Of a DNA stretch of 64,000 nt, positions 10,979-24,394 are shown piece after piece; positions within the stretch are counted from its first letter, which is position 1; each line of letters begins with the position of its first letter. The stretch is from contig JAWDGP010007418.1 of the NCBI GenBank assembly GCA_033675545.1, positions 60,001 to 124,000 on the forward strand. Reading direction: 5' to 3'. Below the pieces are notes generated by a model. It had not been told where the DNA came from. It ran no database searches and worked only from the letters and a program-made list of their open reading frames with translations. The stretch is from Elysia crispata. Taxonomy: Eukaryota > Mollusca > Gastropoda > Plakobranchidae. The position numbers were made by a program, and so were the translations under genes.

Positions 10979-12140
10979 TTTGGAAAGTCTACTGAAATTT
11001 TCTCAGTCATTACACCCGACTAGTAGACATTCTCTCTGGTTTGTCGTCTTGACCGACATTCTGTGCCCATGACTTAGCCCCTCCCTCTGTTGTGAATATC
11101 AACGCTTTGGTTTTAGGGAGGGTAGTCTCTACTTCAGTCGTGCTAATGATTGCGGTAAGTCCCTGAAAGACTCTTGCATGTCTCCATGTGTGTCGAGAGT
11201 TGTGAGAGGGCGATATTTTAATAGCTCAAAGCATGTTATGTGGTCTGTCTGGCTTGGCATAGCGGGTATTTTAAATGAAAAATCTTTCCCGAAGAAATAT
11301 TATGCGCGTCCTGTTTCATTAAAGTGCAAAAGTGCTCTTTTTTTTCTCATCCAAGTCACGATTGCATCATTCAGTCTTTTCAGCGTTTAACTATCAGGGC
11401 GTGTGAGAAAGACAGCTCAAGCTTCGAAGCCTACACAAAAAGCTTAAAGTGTGTCATGGACAATTTCAGCGTGCGCTATTATTTTTCTCTTTTAGTTCCG
11501 ATAGTTCAACTCTAAAATCAACATGTTTAAAGTTTGAGCCTGATTGTACAAGATGCTGTTTTAAATTCTTTTGCAAAGGCACTTTACTTCATTTCTTCAC
11601 TTCTTTATTTTTTTTCGGGCATAAAGTTATGTACCCAGCTGATAGATATTATCAGTATGATAGTGTTAGAGCCTGTTTCTAAGAATCAATATAGACAAAA
11701 TAACCTTGCAGGCATTTAAACCAGATACAAACCGTAGTGTAGCTGCGCTGGGAATTGGTTATATAGATTGAGCCGTAAGTCTTGACATCTAGTTGGAAAT
11801 TTGACTGCAAACCTAATAAGTTGTTCCCCACAAAGTGCTGTGTCAGTAGTGATACAACTGACCTGATACGATGCATTCTTGTGAGTTAAGCAAAGTGTAT
11901 ACAATACAAGATGATCTAAAAATTTTTCCAGACATTAAACAAGCCTTCGTCAGGAAGAGTGATGCTACAAAGTTGAGACATAAAACAAAATTCCACTAGA
12001 GTTAACAAATGACGCAGCCATTGACCTAGATCTAGCAGTAATAATAAATAAAGGAAAGCCAGAAAAAACACAAATCATAATTATTGTGTTGACGGTTATC
12101 TGACCTTCTACTAATACGGCAGCCACCGCCGTGTCAAGCC
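10979..12140. other. No complete gene recognised
   Basis: Unique sequence. To about 11,250 it may continue the neighbouring retroelement relic on the minus strand. Several 60-77 codon frames at 11,178-11,904 have no recognisable motif and overlap one another in different frames. Confidence 0.5.
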
Positions 12141-13984
12141 AGTTCAACAAGGGACGCTAGACATAGTAAATTATATTGAGAGTTCAACCAGGGACTCTAG
12201 ACACAATATATTGAAAGTTCAACCAGGGACGCTAGACACAATAAATTATATTGAGAGTTACACCAGGGACGCTAGACACAATATATTGAGAGTTCAACCA
12301 GGGACGCTAGACACAATATATTGAGACTTCAACCAGGGACGCTAGACGCAATATATTGAGAGTTCAACCAGGGACGCTAGACACAAAATATTGAGTGTTC
12401 AACCAGGGACTCTAGACACAATATATTGAGAGTTCAACAAGGGACTCTAGACACAATATATTGAGAGTTCAACCAGGGACTCTAGACACAAAACATTGAG
12501 AGTTCAACCAGGGACGCTAGACAAAATATATTAAGAGTTCAACCAGGGACGCTAGACACAATCTACTGAGAGTTAAACAATCGACGCTAAACACAATATA
12601 TTGAGAGTTCAACCAAGGACGCTAGACACATTATATTGAGAGTTAAACCAGGAACTCTAGACACAATATATTGAGAGTTCAACTAGGGACGGTAGACACT
12701 ATATATATTTAAAGTTCAACCAGGGACGCTAGACACAATATATTGAGAGTTCAACCAGGGACTCTAGACACAATATATTGAGAGTTCAACCAGGAACGCT
12801 AGACAAAATATATTGAGAGTTTAACCAGGGACGCTAGACACAATATATTGAGAGTTTAATCAGGGACTCTAGACACAATATATTGAGAGTTCAACTAGGG
12901 AAGGTAGACACTATATGTATTTAGAGTTCAAACAGGGACGCTACACATTATATATTGAGAGTTCAAACAGGGACTCTAGACACAATATATTGAGAGGTCA
13001 AACAGGGACGCTAGACACAATATATTGAGAGTTCAACCAGGGACGGTAGACGCAATATATTGAGAGTTCAAACAGGGACTCTATACACAATATATTGAGA
13101 GTCCAACCAGGGACGGCAGACACTATATATATTGAGAGTTCAACCACGGACGGTAGACACTATACACATTTAGAGTTCAACCAGGGACGCTAGACACAAA
13201 ATATTGAGAGTTCAAACAGGGACTCTAGACACAATATATTGAGAGTTCAACCAGGGACGCTAGACACAATATATTGAGTGTTCAACCAGGGACACTAGAC
13301 ACAATATATTGAGAGTTCAACCAGGGACGCTAGACTCAATATATTGAGAGTGCAACCAGGGACTCTAGACACAATATATTGAGAGTTAAACCAGGGACGC
13401 TAGACACAATATATTGAGAGTTTAATCACGGACGCTAGACACAACATATTTAGAGTTCAACCAGGGACGCTAGGCACAATATATTGAGAGTTCAACCAGG
13501 GACTCTAGACACAATATATTGAGAGTTCAACCAGGGACGCTAGACACAATATATTGAGAGTTCAACCAGGGACTCTAGACACAATATATTGAGAGTTCAA
13601 CCAGGGACGCTAGACGCAATATATTGAGAGTTCAACCAGGGACGGTAGACACTATATATATTGAAAGTTCAACCAGGGACGGTAGACACTATATACATTT
13701 AGAGTTCAACCAGGGACGCTAGACACAAAATATTGAGAGTTCAAACAGGGACTCTAGACACAATATATTGAGAGTTCAACCAGGGACGCTAGACACAATA
13801 TATTGAGAGTTCAACCAGGGACTCTAGACACAATATATTGAGAGTTCAACCAGGGACGCTAGACACAATATATTGAGAGTTCAAACAGGGACTCTAGACA
13901 CAATATATTGAAAGTTGAACTGGGTACTCTAGACACAATATATTGAGAGTTCAAGCATGGACTCTAGACACAATATATTGAGAA
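12141..13984. repeat. 35-bp satellite, about 52 tandem monomers
   Basis: The monomer is about 35 bases: GAGAGTTCAACCAGGGAC, then a variable GC, TC or GG, then TAGACACAATATATT. The left-edge units carry an extra AATTAT. Three main monomer classes differ at the two variable bases; the TC class creates TCTAGA. Most units contain CAATATATTG, a perfect 10-bp palindrome spanning the monomer boundary. A pair of GG-class units at 13,114 and 13,152 (the first carries GGCAGA) recurs at 13,643 and 13,681, each 529 bases (about 15 monomers) later with matching neighbours, so a block duplication or higher-order repeat is present. No open frame of note. Confidence 0.97.
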
Positions 13985-15120
13985 GTTTCTCGGGTGCAGC
14001 AACAGCCCAGTGTTGTTTCTACAAGGAACGTGTGCCACGCGCGGCCAGTCTATTTCTTTCTTCAGATCCGGTCAGTAGGCAATTAGCAGACACCGTTTTT
14101 GCTAAGGTTTGAAGAAGGAAACACCCACGTGAATAATATTGTACTAACCGATGTACGCAATATCCACCCCGTAAAAGCTCTCCCTATTCCACACTCTCTG
14201 ACGCAACGAAATAGCGATATCGACCATCGAGCTGCCCATACTAAAAGAAACTAACGATGCGAACCACTATAATTCTTGTGAAGCCTGAGCCGACGCAAGA
14301 GTGTAGCTTGTGAGGCAGGCAAGTCACCGGGAGGGAAGAGGCTCTAGCATGTTAAAGTTAATAGCAATCTAGCTCTTTTAACTTTTAATCATTGTAAGAA
14401 CAGAACTGCTTAAAGCGCACTTTTTGTTCAGCCTCAGGCCCACATATAAAAAAGTATTTATGTGCCCTATGTCAAATGATTAAATAATAAAGCTCACTTT
14501 TAGATTTTCTGCAAACATTTCTTTCTATCGACTGCTGGATCTGTTCATTGTAATCAGCTGGACGATGTCCGGTTTGTATTAATTTGTACAACACGTCAGT
14601 CAACGAAACATTCATAGCTGCTAATTAAAGATATGGGAGTGAAATAAAAACAGAAGTAGCCCCAATAGACTTTGGAAAAGCAGTGGTGGATTTAGAGACC
14701 TATCTAGAGATACACAGTGATTGAGAAACTTCTGTGTTGGAGTTGACAAAACAAGTAACCATTAACCGAGGTCAAACAAAGAAACGAGAAGGAGAGGAAA
14801 AAACCAATCTGTTTAAAGTCTTAAATGAAAGCATGTAACAAATAACTCATTTGAGAGTGAAACTTGTAAAAAATGAATTCTTTTCAGGCCATCTGGTTTG
14901 TAAATTAGACCGACCTACTGTATTATCTGAGTTTATTGTATCTTAAAGTTTCAATTCTAATAAGTCAAAGATCTAGATCTGTATTATCTAAACATTAGAT
15001 AAACTTTCAGCAAGTTTTGTTGTTAATATATTGAGTCGTCGTCTTATTGTATTTACAATTTAAGAATATATACATCAATTATACATATCTTTTATATATT
15101 TGTGTATATCTGTGTGTATG
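13985..15120. other. No gene recognised
   Basis: Unique DNA; the first 370 bases after the satellite are less AT-rich than the surroundings and contain several CpGs, but I see no exon, promoter motif or RNA gene that I can support. Confidence 0.5.
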
Positions 15121-15160
15121 TATTGAGGGAGAGAAAGATAGATAGATAGATAGAGGAGAT
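15121..15160. repeat. Short GATA microsatellite
   Basis: GAGAGAAA followed by four to five GATA units. Short and imperfect. Confidence 0.7.
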
Positions 15161-18100
15161 GAGACGTTAGAACTGGCTCTCTTATTCACTTTGTTTCTGG
15201 AAGTGTAAATGTCTCCTCAATATCAAAATGTTCAGAAGGTGAAAAACTATTTCTATTTTCCTTAAAAACAGTGTCTCACAAGAGACTTTATAGCAGCAGT
15301 CACAATCGTAATCACCACTTGGCCTCTAGAGCAAGTTTTGTGAGCAGTAGGGCGTCACACACGACTGTCCCCGATTCAAGATTCATTCTTGATGTATTTT
15401 TGTTAACGCTTTTGAAAAATCACTTGCGACTATTTGTAGAGAGAGGGCGCCAATCTTTGTTTTTGTTCGCAACAATCATGGTAGGCTATAGCTCAGGCAT
15501 GAATTTTGATTATTTGAAAAATTCTTGAATTATCTATGTTTCTAACAGCAACTTTAAGAAAGAAGATGTTAAAAATTAATGTAGACAGACTGATAAGGTA
15601 AACATTGTCGTTTATCTATACGGTTTGTTCAAAGACAGAAGTGCCGAAAGACAGAAACTGACTGGCTGATGGTGAAATTCTTACTTCACCAATTCTAAAT
15701 TCCACAACAATAAAACTTTGATTGAACAGTTAGGTTCCAGACAGCTAAGGTTAAACCGGTGCTATAAAAACTGTAGTGTGTTAGCTGTGTTGACATGCAG
15801 AAATAATTTTAAGTGCTTAGACCATTGCTTTAAATTTCCTTTCCTGCTAATAAAACGGTTAACGGTAGAATTATCATAATTGTAATGGCTGTACACATAA
15901 TGAATTTACATTTATCCTTTACTCAGCATTATGACTGTGTTGAGTGATTTTTTCCCACCGATTCTTTTTTGGGTTTTGGGTGGCCTGGATAAAAAAAATT
16001 GTGATAGCACTGACAGAATTATTCCTCATATTATTTTATGTTTGTACTCATATCGAATAAACAGCAGCTGTACTTTAGACAGGTTCATGACTGCAATCTT
16101 CTTGTAAACACCGACAAGAAACTGCTATAAAGGACGTAAAAGTAATAAAAGGGTAAGCGAGGCCTTGTTTTCGACCAATTCCTGTAATATTGTGCGGATC
16201 AAATAATATGTGAGGATTGGTCGAACAGCTCCATGTGTTTAGAAACTAGTGGAACTGAATTTGCGAACAGATTATTTTAATATCAGATGCCCCCCCCCCC
16301 CCTATTTTTTAAGCCATAGAAGACATTGTCAATTGAGCTGAAGGAAAACCCAGTTTGGCACATAGCCAGGAAACATCGAGTTACATCTTCAAAGTTTGGA
16401 CGAATTCTAAACTGGGAGTTGAAAAGCGTCAGGTTGTATTAATTACTTGGTAAAGTAAGTTTATTATCAAAGATAAATTTCCTCTGCAGCAAAAACTTAT
16501 GGTATCGACAGTGATGCATGGAAAATGAATGTCCAGGTGGTCATGTAATCAAGCGGACTGGCTTTTTTGTTCATCCCGAACCTGTTTATTTGGCAGCTAG
16601 CTCAGACCACAGTATTATTTCCTCTGAGAGGAAATCTGGCGTGCTTAAAGATGAAGGGCCTGGAATAATATTGTTATACCAGACATCATAAAAGGAATTT
16701 GCCGTGAAGTTATTCGAAACAACCACAACTACAGCTCAAACATTAACGTTACTACTATTTTCAAATTTTGGGAAATGGTGGCAAACGCTCAGATTGAATT
16801 TGGAGACTTTAGTATGTGGTTCAGTCCTAATAACTTTTTAGTAAAGATTTATTTCACCGGTGATGATTGGAATGCATTATTCAGTCTTAAGTTTCTAAAG
16901 CCACTAAGTTGTGCCCAGATCTGTTTAACAGCAGGATCTGTAGAGGCAGAAGCCTTTTCCAAAAGTTATTGAAGTTTATGAAACAGCTATCACCAAAGAT
17001 TTTTTTTAATATTGAGTAGAATTCATTTAATAAGCGTGGGTAAACAAAATTGGTGTTTGTCATGTTTTGTGATAGAGCAAAGTCTGTATTAGCTATAAAG
17101 GTTCAAATGTTACCTTCATTCTGGTATTGAATTTGAAATAGGCTTTAAATTTTTAACTGACGCATGAGTGCAAGATCGACGGTAAATTGAAGTGGTCTAA
17201 GGACCTTGCGGGTCAATCTATTATTTTGTTAATTAATTAACTTTTAAAACTGTATTTGTACACGAAATACGATGATCAGTTTTCTCGCTGTCGGTAGTCA
17301 GCAATGGCTGAAAAAAGTTCAGTGTGCCAAATAATTTGGGTTTCGAGAATCATGTCACGGGCAAGCTATTAAGTGAATTTGTACTTTCGCAATATAATCC
17401 TTTGTATGCTATATGGCGCGAACATATACATATTGAATATATTTCAATAGTAAATAATGAGGAACTGCAGTCTGTGTTTTGATCCATCTTATTTGCAGTG
17501 ATTAGCGTAGCCAGTTCGAGCAAAGCCTTCTTTTGTTCTATTTCATACTCTTGCTTCTTCACCAGTGTTGTAACTTATCATTGCGTGAGCGAAGTTGTGC
17601 CTTTTTTTCTCTGCCTGTAAAAAAATATTAAAATTTAAATTTAATTACTTCCTCATCTAAACTAGGTAGAATAAGTCGAGCACACTTACAAAATAGATAT
17701 CATTTTGATTTAAGCTTAGACGGACAAGATGTTCTGATATCTCATCTGAAAAGATTCTATTTTCCCTGTGATGACAATTTAGTTTATATCATCGTCGTGA
17801 CCAACAACATATTTATATACATTTTTTTAAATTTTTATAATTGTACGGTTGCTGTTTCCTTTTTTCCTTCACTGTTCTCTAACTGGCCAAAGGTAGCTTT
17901 CACCGTTTTTCACCATCTCTCTTCTTGATCGTTTTGCTTGTTGGGAAAACAATTTGCCTCTTACAATCTCATTAATTGGATTTAAGATCTCAAAATATTG
18001 TACTTTATAAGGATTTTCGGATTAAAAAAATCTTGGCTAAGCGCCCAACACTACACAATACACTTTATAGTATAGGCACTAAGTGCAATGTTTAGTACAT

Positions 18101-18489
18101 AAACACACTCTGTCTCTCGCCCGTGGGAGCGGGTTTAAAATAATAAAAATAGGCATATGTAGCCGAAAATCCGTTTTAGAATCCAGTGTTGTTATTCATG
18201 AGACATATATTCTAATGTGTAACACCTCACTGTTTGCTCTTGTGAGGAATATTCTGGTTCTATGTCAAATTGTGCCAATTGTTTTTAACTGCTAGGGAAA
18301 ACCACAACATTTAACTTGCTGTTTTTTGCCAACAAGAGAAGTATCCTTTTTGCATTGTCTATTTGTTTATTTGTGTGGTATTCTACATGGCAATATGTTA
18401 CCTCAGATCAATTTTGTTCATTTTGTTGGAATATTTTATTCCATTCCTTGTAAGGCCTATTTTTGCCTGTAAACACTCCAAGAGTATGA
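15161..18489. other. No gene recognised
   Basis: Unique AT-rich sequence. Open frames at 15,271-15,528, 16,775-16,972 and 18,083-18,295 show no family motif. On the minus strand 17,460-17,560 reads KKQEYEIEQKKALLELATLI, a charged helix of the kind found near the ends of transposase-associated Myb/MADF proteins, but it is too short to assign. A run of 14 C lies at 16,290-16,303. Confidence 0.5.
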
Positions 18490-18720
18490 TAATATGTATT
18501 GATTAGCTCGGAATGGCTAGATGTATGAGTTCGAATCGAGCCTGGGATGAGTTTTGTAATCTTGTCACATAATATGGGACCTTTGGTCTGTACATTCAGT
18601 GACCAAAACTTATCACATAACTCTTTTTAAGTTGAAGGTGTTTAAGTAGTATAAAAAATAGTTCGGCCTACCATACCCTCGTATATTATAGCAGAGTTAA
18701 AATATACTTACATATCAATA
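18490..18720 (+). mobile_element. Possible tRNA-derived SINE fragment
   Basis: TTAGCTCGGAATGG at 18,503-18,516 resembles an RNA polymerase III A box, and GAGTTCGAATCGAGCC at 18,528-18,542 resembles a B box (GTTCGAATC core). The spacing between boxes is about 26 bases, shorter than the roughly 44 of a real tRNA, so the anticodon arm would be missing. This argues for a degenerate SINE head or chance, not a tRNA gene. The right boundary is not defined. Confidence 0.3.
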
Positions 18721-19028
18721 TCTAGATCTGAATATTCGAAACAAGCTCATAAGTTTTTGCATTTTTTGTTTTTGTTTTTGTTTTTAAAATTAAAACTATT
18801 TTTGTTATATTTAAATACACCAACAATTTCTTGAATGGAATGTTAATACTTTATAGGGTGTTTTGGATGACATTCAGTTTCTATAGTTACAAGTTAAATC
18901 ATCAAAATCACTTTCAACCTTTGCCTATTTTAGATAAATGAAGTAAAAAATCATACGAAATATGTTGATATGTATTCAATACGTCACTGTGATTCTGAAA
19001 CCAATAAACGACAAAAGTTGCTGTTTAA

Positions 19029-19263
19029 TTAACAGAAAACAACAAGAACAAGAACAAGAAGAAGGAGAAGAAGAAGAAGAACAACAACAACAACAATAAC
19101 AATAACAACAACAACAACAACAACAACAAGAGGAACAAGAAGAGAAAGAAGAACAACAAGAGGAACAAGAAGAAGAAGAAGGGAGGGATAAGGATGCGGG
19201 GGAAAAGGCGCGGGAAGAGGAGGAGGAGAAGAGGGAAAAGGAGACGTAGAAGAAGAAAAAAAC
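19029..19263. repeat. Purine-rich ACA/AAG/GGA repeat tract
   Basis: Successive AAC, AAG and AGG triplets with almost no T on the plus strand. Leu/Phe/Val-rich minus frames and an Arg-rich plus frame over it are artefacts of composition. Confidence 0.9.
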
Positions 19264-20389
19264 AATCAGACACCAAAAAACACCTTTTTCTTCCCCATAC
19301 TGCCGTATGCCATACTATCATAAATTTCTTGAATTCTTCCTGTCAGTCCCTCGCAATACTGTCAGGTTTGTCCTTTTCGCTTGTGAAGAGAGATTCATTT
19401 GTTTCTTCTCTCTACTGTCCAGTTCAAAACTAACACTCAACCACAGTGTCGTATCTCTTCAGTCTTCTGCATCTGCTATCTGCTTGAAGTTTCTCCACTT
19501 TCCCTTGAAACCACCTTTGTCTTTTTAGATATTATGTACCCTACCCCCCCCCCCTCAAAAACACGTTGATTTCCAAGCCCTGGCTCCAATGCTCGCTTAT
19601 ACCTCCCTCTGCCTCACAGAAAAACCCTACTTTCATTCATTGATACATCCATATTATTCCTGTACTTTGCAATTCCCCAAACCTTTCACAGCCTTTTACA
19701 CACACACACAAGTGAGATAATTCCACTTCTATTAGGGAGGGCGTTGCTATTTAGGAGACTAAGAAATTAGAATTTTACAAAGACAAAGCATTGTTCAAAG
19801 AAAAAAAATGCTCCGTTTTTTTTTTTTTTTTTTGTCTTTGCAGCGTGGCGAGTTATTTCAGGAGGGCTGGAAATATAGATCTACACGATAATATATTTAA
19901 ATTAAAAACTTCATAAACACACCTACGGCAGTTAGAGGCCCATTGCGAATGCACCAAAGACTCAGATGCAGAAGTAAAGAGAGAGCAGTCAGATTCGGAA
20001 GTGACTTGTAGCATCACATTAGGCCATAGAAAGTTTAGCAGGTTCTACTCCACAGAAAAAGATTCTTTCATGGCAATGGACCACAAGGCTTCAACAGCAC
20101 TATTCAGGCCAAGATAGAGAATGGTCATGGCGACGTTGTATTTGTTCTAAATTCTCGATACTCATTACTACACATAGCATTTTGGTCACTTTGGAAAGCA
20201 AAAGGTAAAGCAGGCGGCCCCCTCTTGCTTTGACTGGTCTCTCATTAAAAACATCGCCTATCAATGAGAGGCCTGAAAAGGGCATTAGGCGCTTCAACCC
20301 ACACAGCCATCTTAAGTGCATGTCACTCGAATGATGTGTTGGGACTGTGTTTTCATGATCATAATTATTATCAACTTCAGGAGCCATAA
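19264..20389. other. No gene recognised
   Basis: Unique sequence with a run of 10 C near 19,545, a short CA run near 19,700 and a T17 tract near 19,820. A 133-codon minus frame covering 20,100-20,501 has no recognisable domain. Confidence 0.45.
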
Positions 20390-20713
20390 TTGACTGGTCT
20401 TGTCTTTGCATCTCTTTTCTTAAAACTTGACGCAGGTTACGACTCACACACCGGACCAGAAATTTGCAATCTACATGACATTGGGAAATACAGACGTACA
20501 ATACAACCTTCTCTTCATATCCGGAGCTTTGGACTAAGTAAGAAGGGGAGGGAGCATTCAGTAGAGCTGAAAATGGACGTCCCGTACCATTCTCAAACGG
20601 AGCCGATACGTTTCAATTGTGGCAAATGTTTTAGAAGTGTCTTAAGTCTCATCTGCCCCCACCAACTGGAGAAGCCCTCAAGGCACGTTGGACACAACTG
20701 TCCCAGCTTATAG
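20390..20713 (+). pseudogene. Possible retroelement tail with zinc-finger-like remnant
   Basis: The end of this 107-codon frame reads FNCGKCFRSVLSLICPHQ. That resembles the C-x-x-C-x-R-x-C-x-S-R-I-G-L-x-x-H finger found after the reverse transcriptase in some LINE ORFs, with one cysteine and the IGL motif changed. The N-terminal part is unrecognised. This is a weak, pattern-level resemblance and could be chance. Confidence 0.25.
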
Positions 20714-20750
20714 ACGGACTTTAACCTGTCTTTGACTTTTAACTGTGTCG

Positions 20751-20765
20751 ACTCTCTCTCCCTAT

Positions 20766-20850
<85 letters not shown>
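20751..20850. repeat. CT microsatellite
   Basis: About 45 CT units, nearly pure, with CCCTATCTCCCT variants at the left end. The Arg-Glu minus frame is an artefact. Confidence 0.95.
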
Positions 20851-20852
<2 letters not shown>

Positions 20853-21726
20853 CAAGAGAAAAATCATACATGGGTTAAGAAATTCAGGGCGCTTTTTTCC
20901 TACATTACTTTGCCTTGAATTATCACAATGTTACATTTATAGCAGATCCTATAGAAACAAGCCACGATAAAAGAATGCCCTAGTTTTGCCAAAAAAGCAT
21001 AACGTGTATGACTTTCAATGCACCCTATTTTCACCGAGCTTCCGCTGGTCGTAGCTCATCTGACTTCAACCCAACAGCTGGGTGGCTTTTCAACTCTAGT
21101 CCCCATGAATGGACAGAGTGGATATTCTGCAAAAAAAAAAAATGATGACATGCACGATTAAGACGACGAAGAAAACTTGGAGCGCGTGCCACCCTTTGGT
21201 CCTTTTTATCCTGGCTCAGCAAATGGGGCATCTATTTTGAAAACCTCATTGTTTTGTGGATTTTATAAGTCAAAATTCTGTAAATTGAAGTAAGGACATC
21301 GCTTTTCGTCATTGACAACAGCAACCGACCCATCTCCATATGCCGTCACTGGCCTCCCAGATCTTAATTCAGCCTCAAAACACTTTCTCCGTGCTTGGAA
21401 CCCTCTTGACCAAACATCTTACAGCAGTGATTATAGAAGCATTGTTTCCTATTGCACTTGCAGGGATAAGATCTTTGTGGATATCAATCATCATTCTATC
21501 ATATCTGATCATCTGGAAAACGTATCTCTCAAATTTACCGAGAAAATGTTGCCATTGCTGGTATATAACTACCTATAAATCCATATCTTTTCAGGCTTTA
21601 AAATTTTTACTGCAATTCCCAAATGTTGTTCTGAAATGTGCGTGATTTCAGACAAAAGGGAATTAGATTTAAAGATTTTATAGAAAAAAAGTTGTTTATC
21701 GAATAGACCTGGTAAAAGCGTTTTTT
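20851..21726. other. No gene recognised
   Basis: Unique sequence leading to the giant array. Two overlapping frames at 21,312-21,645 differ in register; one has a hydrophobic stretch (IIEALFPIALAGIRSLW) but no further support. Confidence 0.45.
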
Positions 21727-24363
21727 GTAGTTGTAGTTGTAGTTGTAGTTGAAGTACTTGTATTTGTAGTTATAGTTGTGTAGTTGTAGTAGTTGTAGTT
21801 GTAGCTGTAGTTGTAGTTTTAGTTGCAAAAGTTGTAGTTGAAAATGTAGTGGTTGTAGTTGTAATTGTAGTAGTTGTACTTGTAGTTTTAATTGTAGTTG
21901 TAGTAATTGTAGTTGTAGTTATAGTTGTAATTGAAGTTTTAATTGAAGTAGTTGTAGTTGTAGTTCTAATAGTTGTAGTAGTTGTAATTGTACTTGTAAT
22001 TGTAGTTGAAGTAGATGTTGTTGTAGTAGGTGTAGTTGTAGTTGTAGTAGCAGTAATTGTACTTGTAGTTGTAGTTGTTGTAATAGTTTCAGTTGAAGTA
22101 GTTGTAGCTTTTGTTGTAGTTGTAGTAATTGTAGTTGTAATTGTAATTTTAGTAGTTTTAGTAGTTGTAATTGTAGTTGTAATTATAGTTGTATTAGTTG
22201 TAGTTGTAGTAGTATTTATAGTTTTATTAGTTTTACTAGTTGTAAGTGTATTTGTAATTATAGTTGTATTAATTGTAGTTTTAGTAGTAGTGGTTGTGAT
22301 TGTAATTGTAGTTGTAGTAGTTTCAGTTGAAGTAATTGTAATTGTAATTATTAGTTGTAGTTTTAGCTGTAGTTGTAGTAGTTGTAGTTGTAGTAGTTGT
22401 AATTGTAGGTGTAGTAGTTGTACTTGTAGTTGTAGTTGTAGTTGTAGTAGTTGTATTGAAATTTTGTTTGTAGTAGTTGTAGTAGTTGTAGTTATAGTTG
22501 TAATTGCAGTTTTAGTAGTAGTTGTAGTAGTTGTATTTGTAGTTGTACTAGTTGTAGTTGTAGTTGTTGTAGTATTTTCAGACGAAATAGTTATAGTTGT
22601 AATTGATGTAGGTGTAGTTGAAGTTTTAGTAGTTTTAGTAGTTTTAATTATAGTTTTAATTATTGTTGTAGTAGTTGTAGTTGTAGCAGTTGTAGTTGTA
22701 GTTGTAGTTGTTGTAGTAGTTTTTCAAATTAAGTAGTTGTAGTTGTAGTTGTAGTTTTTGTAGTTTTAGTTGTAGTTGTAGTAGTAGTTGGAGTTTTAGA
22801 AGTTTTAGTAGTTGTAATTGTAGTTGTAATTAAAGTTGTTTTAATTGTAGTTGTAGTTGTAGTTGTATTTGTAGTAGTTATAGTTGTGGTAGTTGTTGTT
22901 ATAGCTGTAGTTGTAGTTGTAGTTGTAGTTGTAGTTGTAGTTCAGATTGTAGTTGTTGTAGATGTAGTTGTAGTTGTAGTTTTAGCTGTAGTTGTAGTAT
23001 TTATAGTTGTAGTAATTGTAATTGTAGGTGTAGTAGTTGTACTTGTAGTTGTAGTTGTAGTTGTAGTTGTAGTAGTTGTAGTAATTGTAGTTGTAGTTGT
23101 AATAGTTGTAGTAGTTGTAGTTGTAGTTGTAGTAGTTGTAGTTGTAGTTACAGTTATAGTTGTAGTTGTAGTTTTTGTTGTAGTTGTAGTAGGAGTTAAA
23201 GTTGTAATTATAATTGTAGTTGTAGTTCAAGTTGTAGTCGTAGTTGTAGTTGAAGATCTTAAAGTTGTATTTGTAGTTGTAGTAGTTGTAGATGTAGTTG
23301 TAAATAAGGTTGTTATAGTAGTTGTAGTTGTTTTTATATTTGTAGTTGTAGTTTTAGTAGTTTTAGTTATAGTTTTAATTATTGTTGTAGTAGTTGTAGT
23401 TGTAGCAGTTGTAGTTGTAGTTGTAGTTGTTGTAGAAGTTGCAGTTTAAGTAGTTGTAGTTGTAGTTGTAGTTTTTATAGTTGTATTTGTAGTTGTAGTT
23501 GTAGTTGTGGTAGTAGCAGTTGTATTTGTTGTTGTTGTAATTGTAGTTGTAGTTGTAGTTGTAGGAGTACTTTCAGTTGAAGTAATTGTAGTTTAAGTTG
23601 TATTTCTTGTAGTTGTAATTGTAGTTGTAGTTATAGTTGGAGATATACTTGGAGTTTTAATTGTAATAAGTGTAGTTGTAGTTGAAATAGTTGTAATTGT
23701 AGTTAACAATTGTAGTAGTTCTAGTTGTAGTTATTGTAGTTGTTTTTTAGTTGTTGTAGTTGTACTTGTTGTAGTTGTAGTTGTAGTTGTAGTTTTAGTT
23801 GTAGGTGTTGTTGTAATTTTAGTTGTAGTACTTGTAGTTGTAGATGTAGTAGTTGTAGGTATAGTTGTATTTGTAGTAGTTGTAGTTGTAGTTGTAGTTG
23901 TAGTAGTAGTAGTTGCAGTTATAATTGTAGTTGTAGTTTTAGTTGTAGATGTAGTTGCAGTTAAAGTTGAAGTTGTAGTAGATATGGTTGTAGTTGAAGT
24001 ATTTGTAGGTGTAGCTGTAGTTGTAGTTGAAGTTGAAGTAGCTGTAGTTGTAGTTTTAGATGTAAAAGTTATAGTTGCAGTTGAAGTGGTTGTAGTTGTA
24101 GTTGTAGTAGTTGTAGTTTTAGTTTTGTTATTGTAGTTGTAGTAGTTGTAGTTTTAGTTTTGTTATTGTAGTTGTAGTAGTTGTGGTTGTAGTTGTAGTT
24201 GTTTTTGTCGTTTTAGTTGAAGTAGTTTTAGTTGTAATTCTAGTATTTTTATTATTTGGAATAGTAGTTGTAATTATAGTTGTATTAGTTGTAGTTGCAG
24301 TAACAGTTGTAGTTGTAGTAGTTGTTTTTGTAGTTGTAGTTGTAGTAATAGTAATAGTAGTAC

Positions 24364-24394
<31 letters not shown>

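Noticed and set aside
11930..11965. A second hammerhead-like motif (minus strand, CTGACGAAGGC)
   Set aside because: The conserved GAAAC segment after stem II is missing and no stem III closes on a cleavage site; only the first box matches.
12141..13984. CRISPR or origin-type iterons in the 35-bp repeat
   Set aside because: Units are directly abutting with no spacers, and variation is substitutional as in a satellite.
18503..18545. A tRNA gene
   Set aside because: Box spacing is too short for a full tRNA, and I could not fold acceptor or anticodon stems.
21340..21645. Hydrophobic frame resembling the first membrane segment of an ABCA transporter
   Set aside because: The likeness is limited to one hydrophobic stretch; a second overlapping frame is equally open, and no further ABC exon is seen before the satellite.
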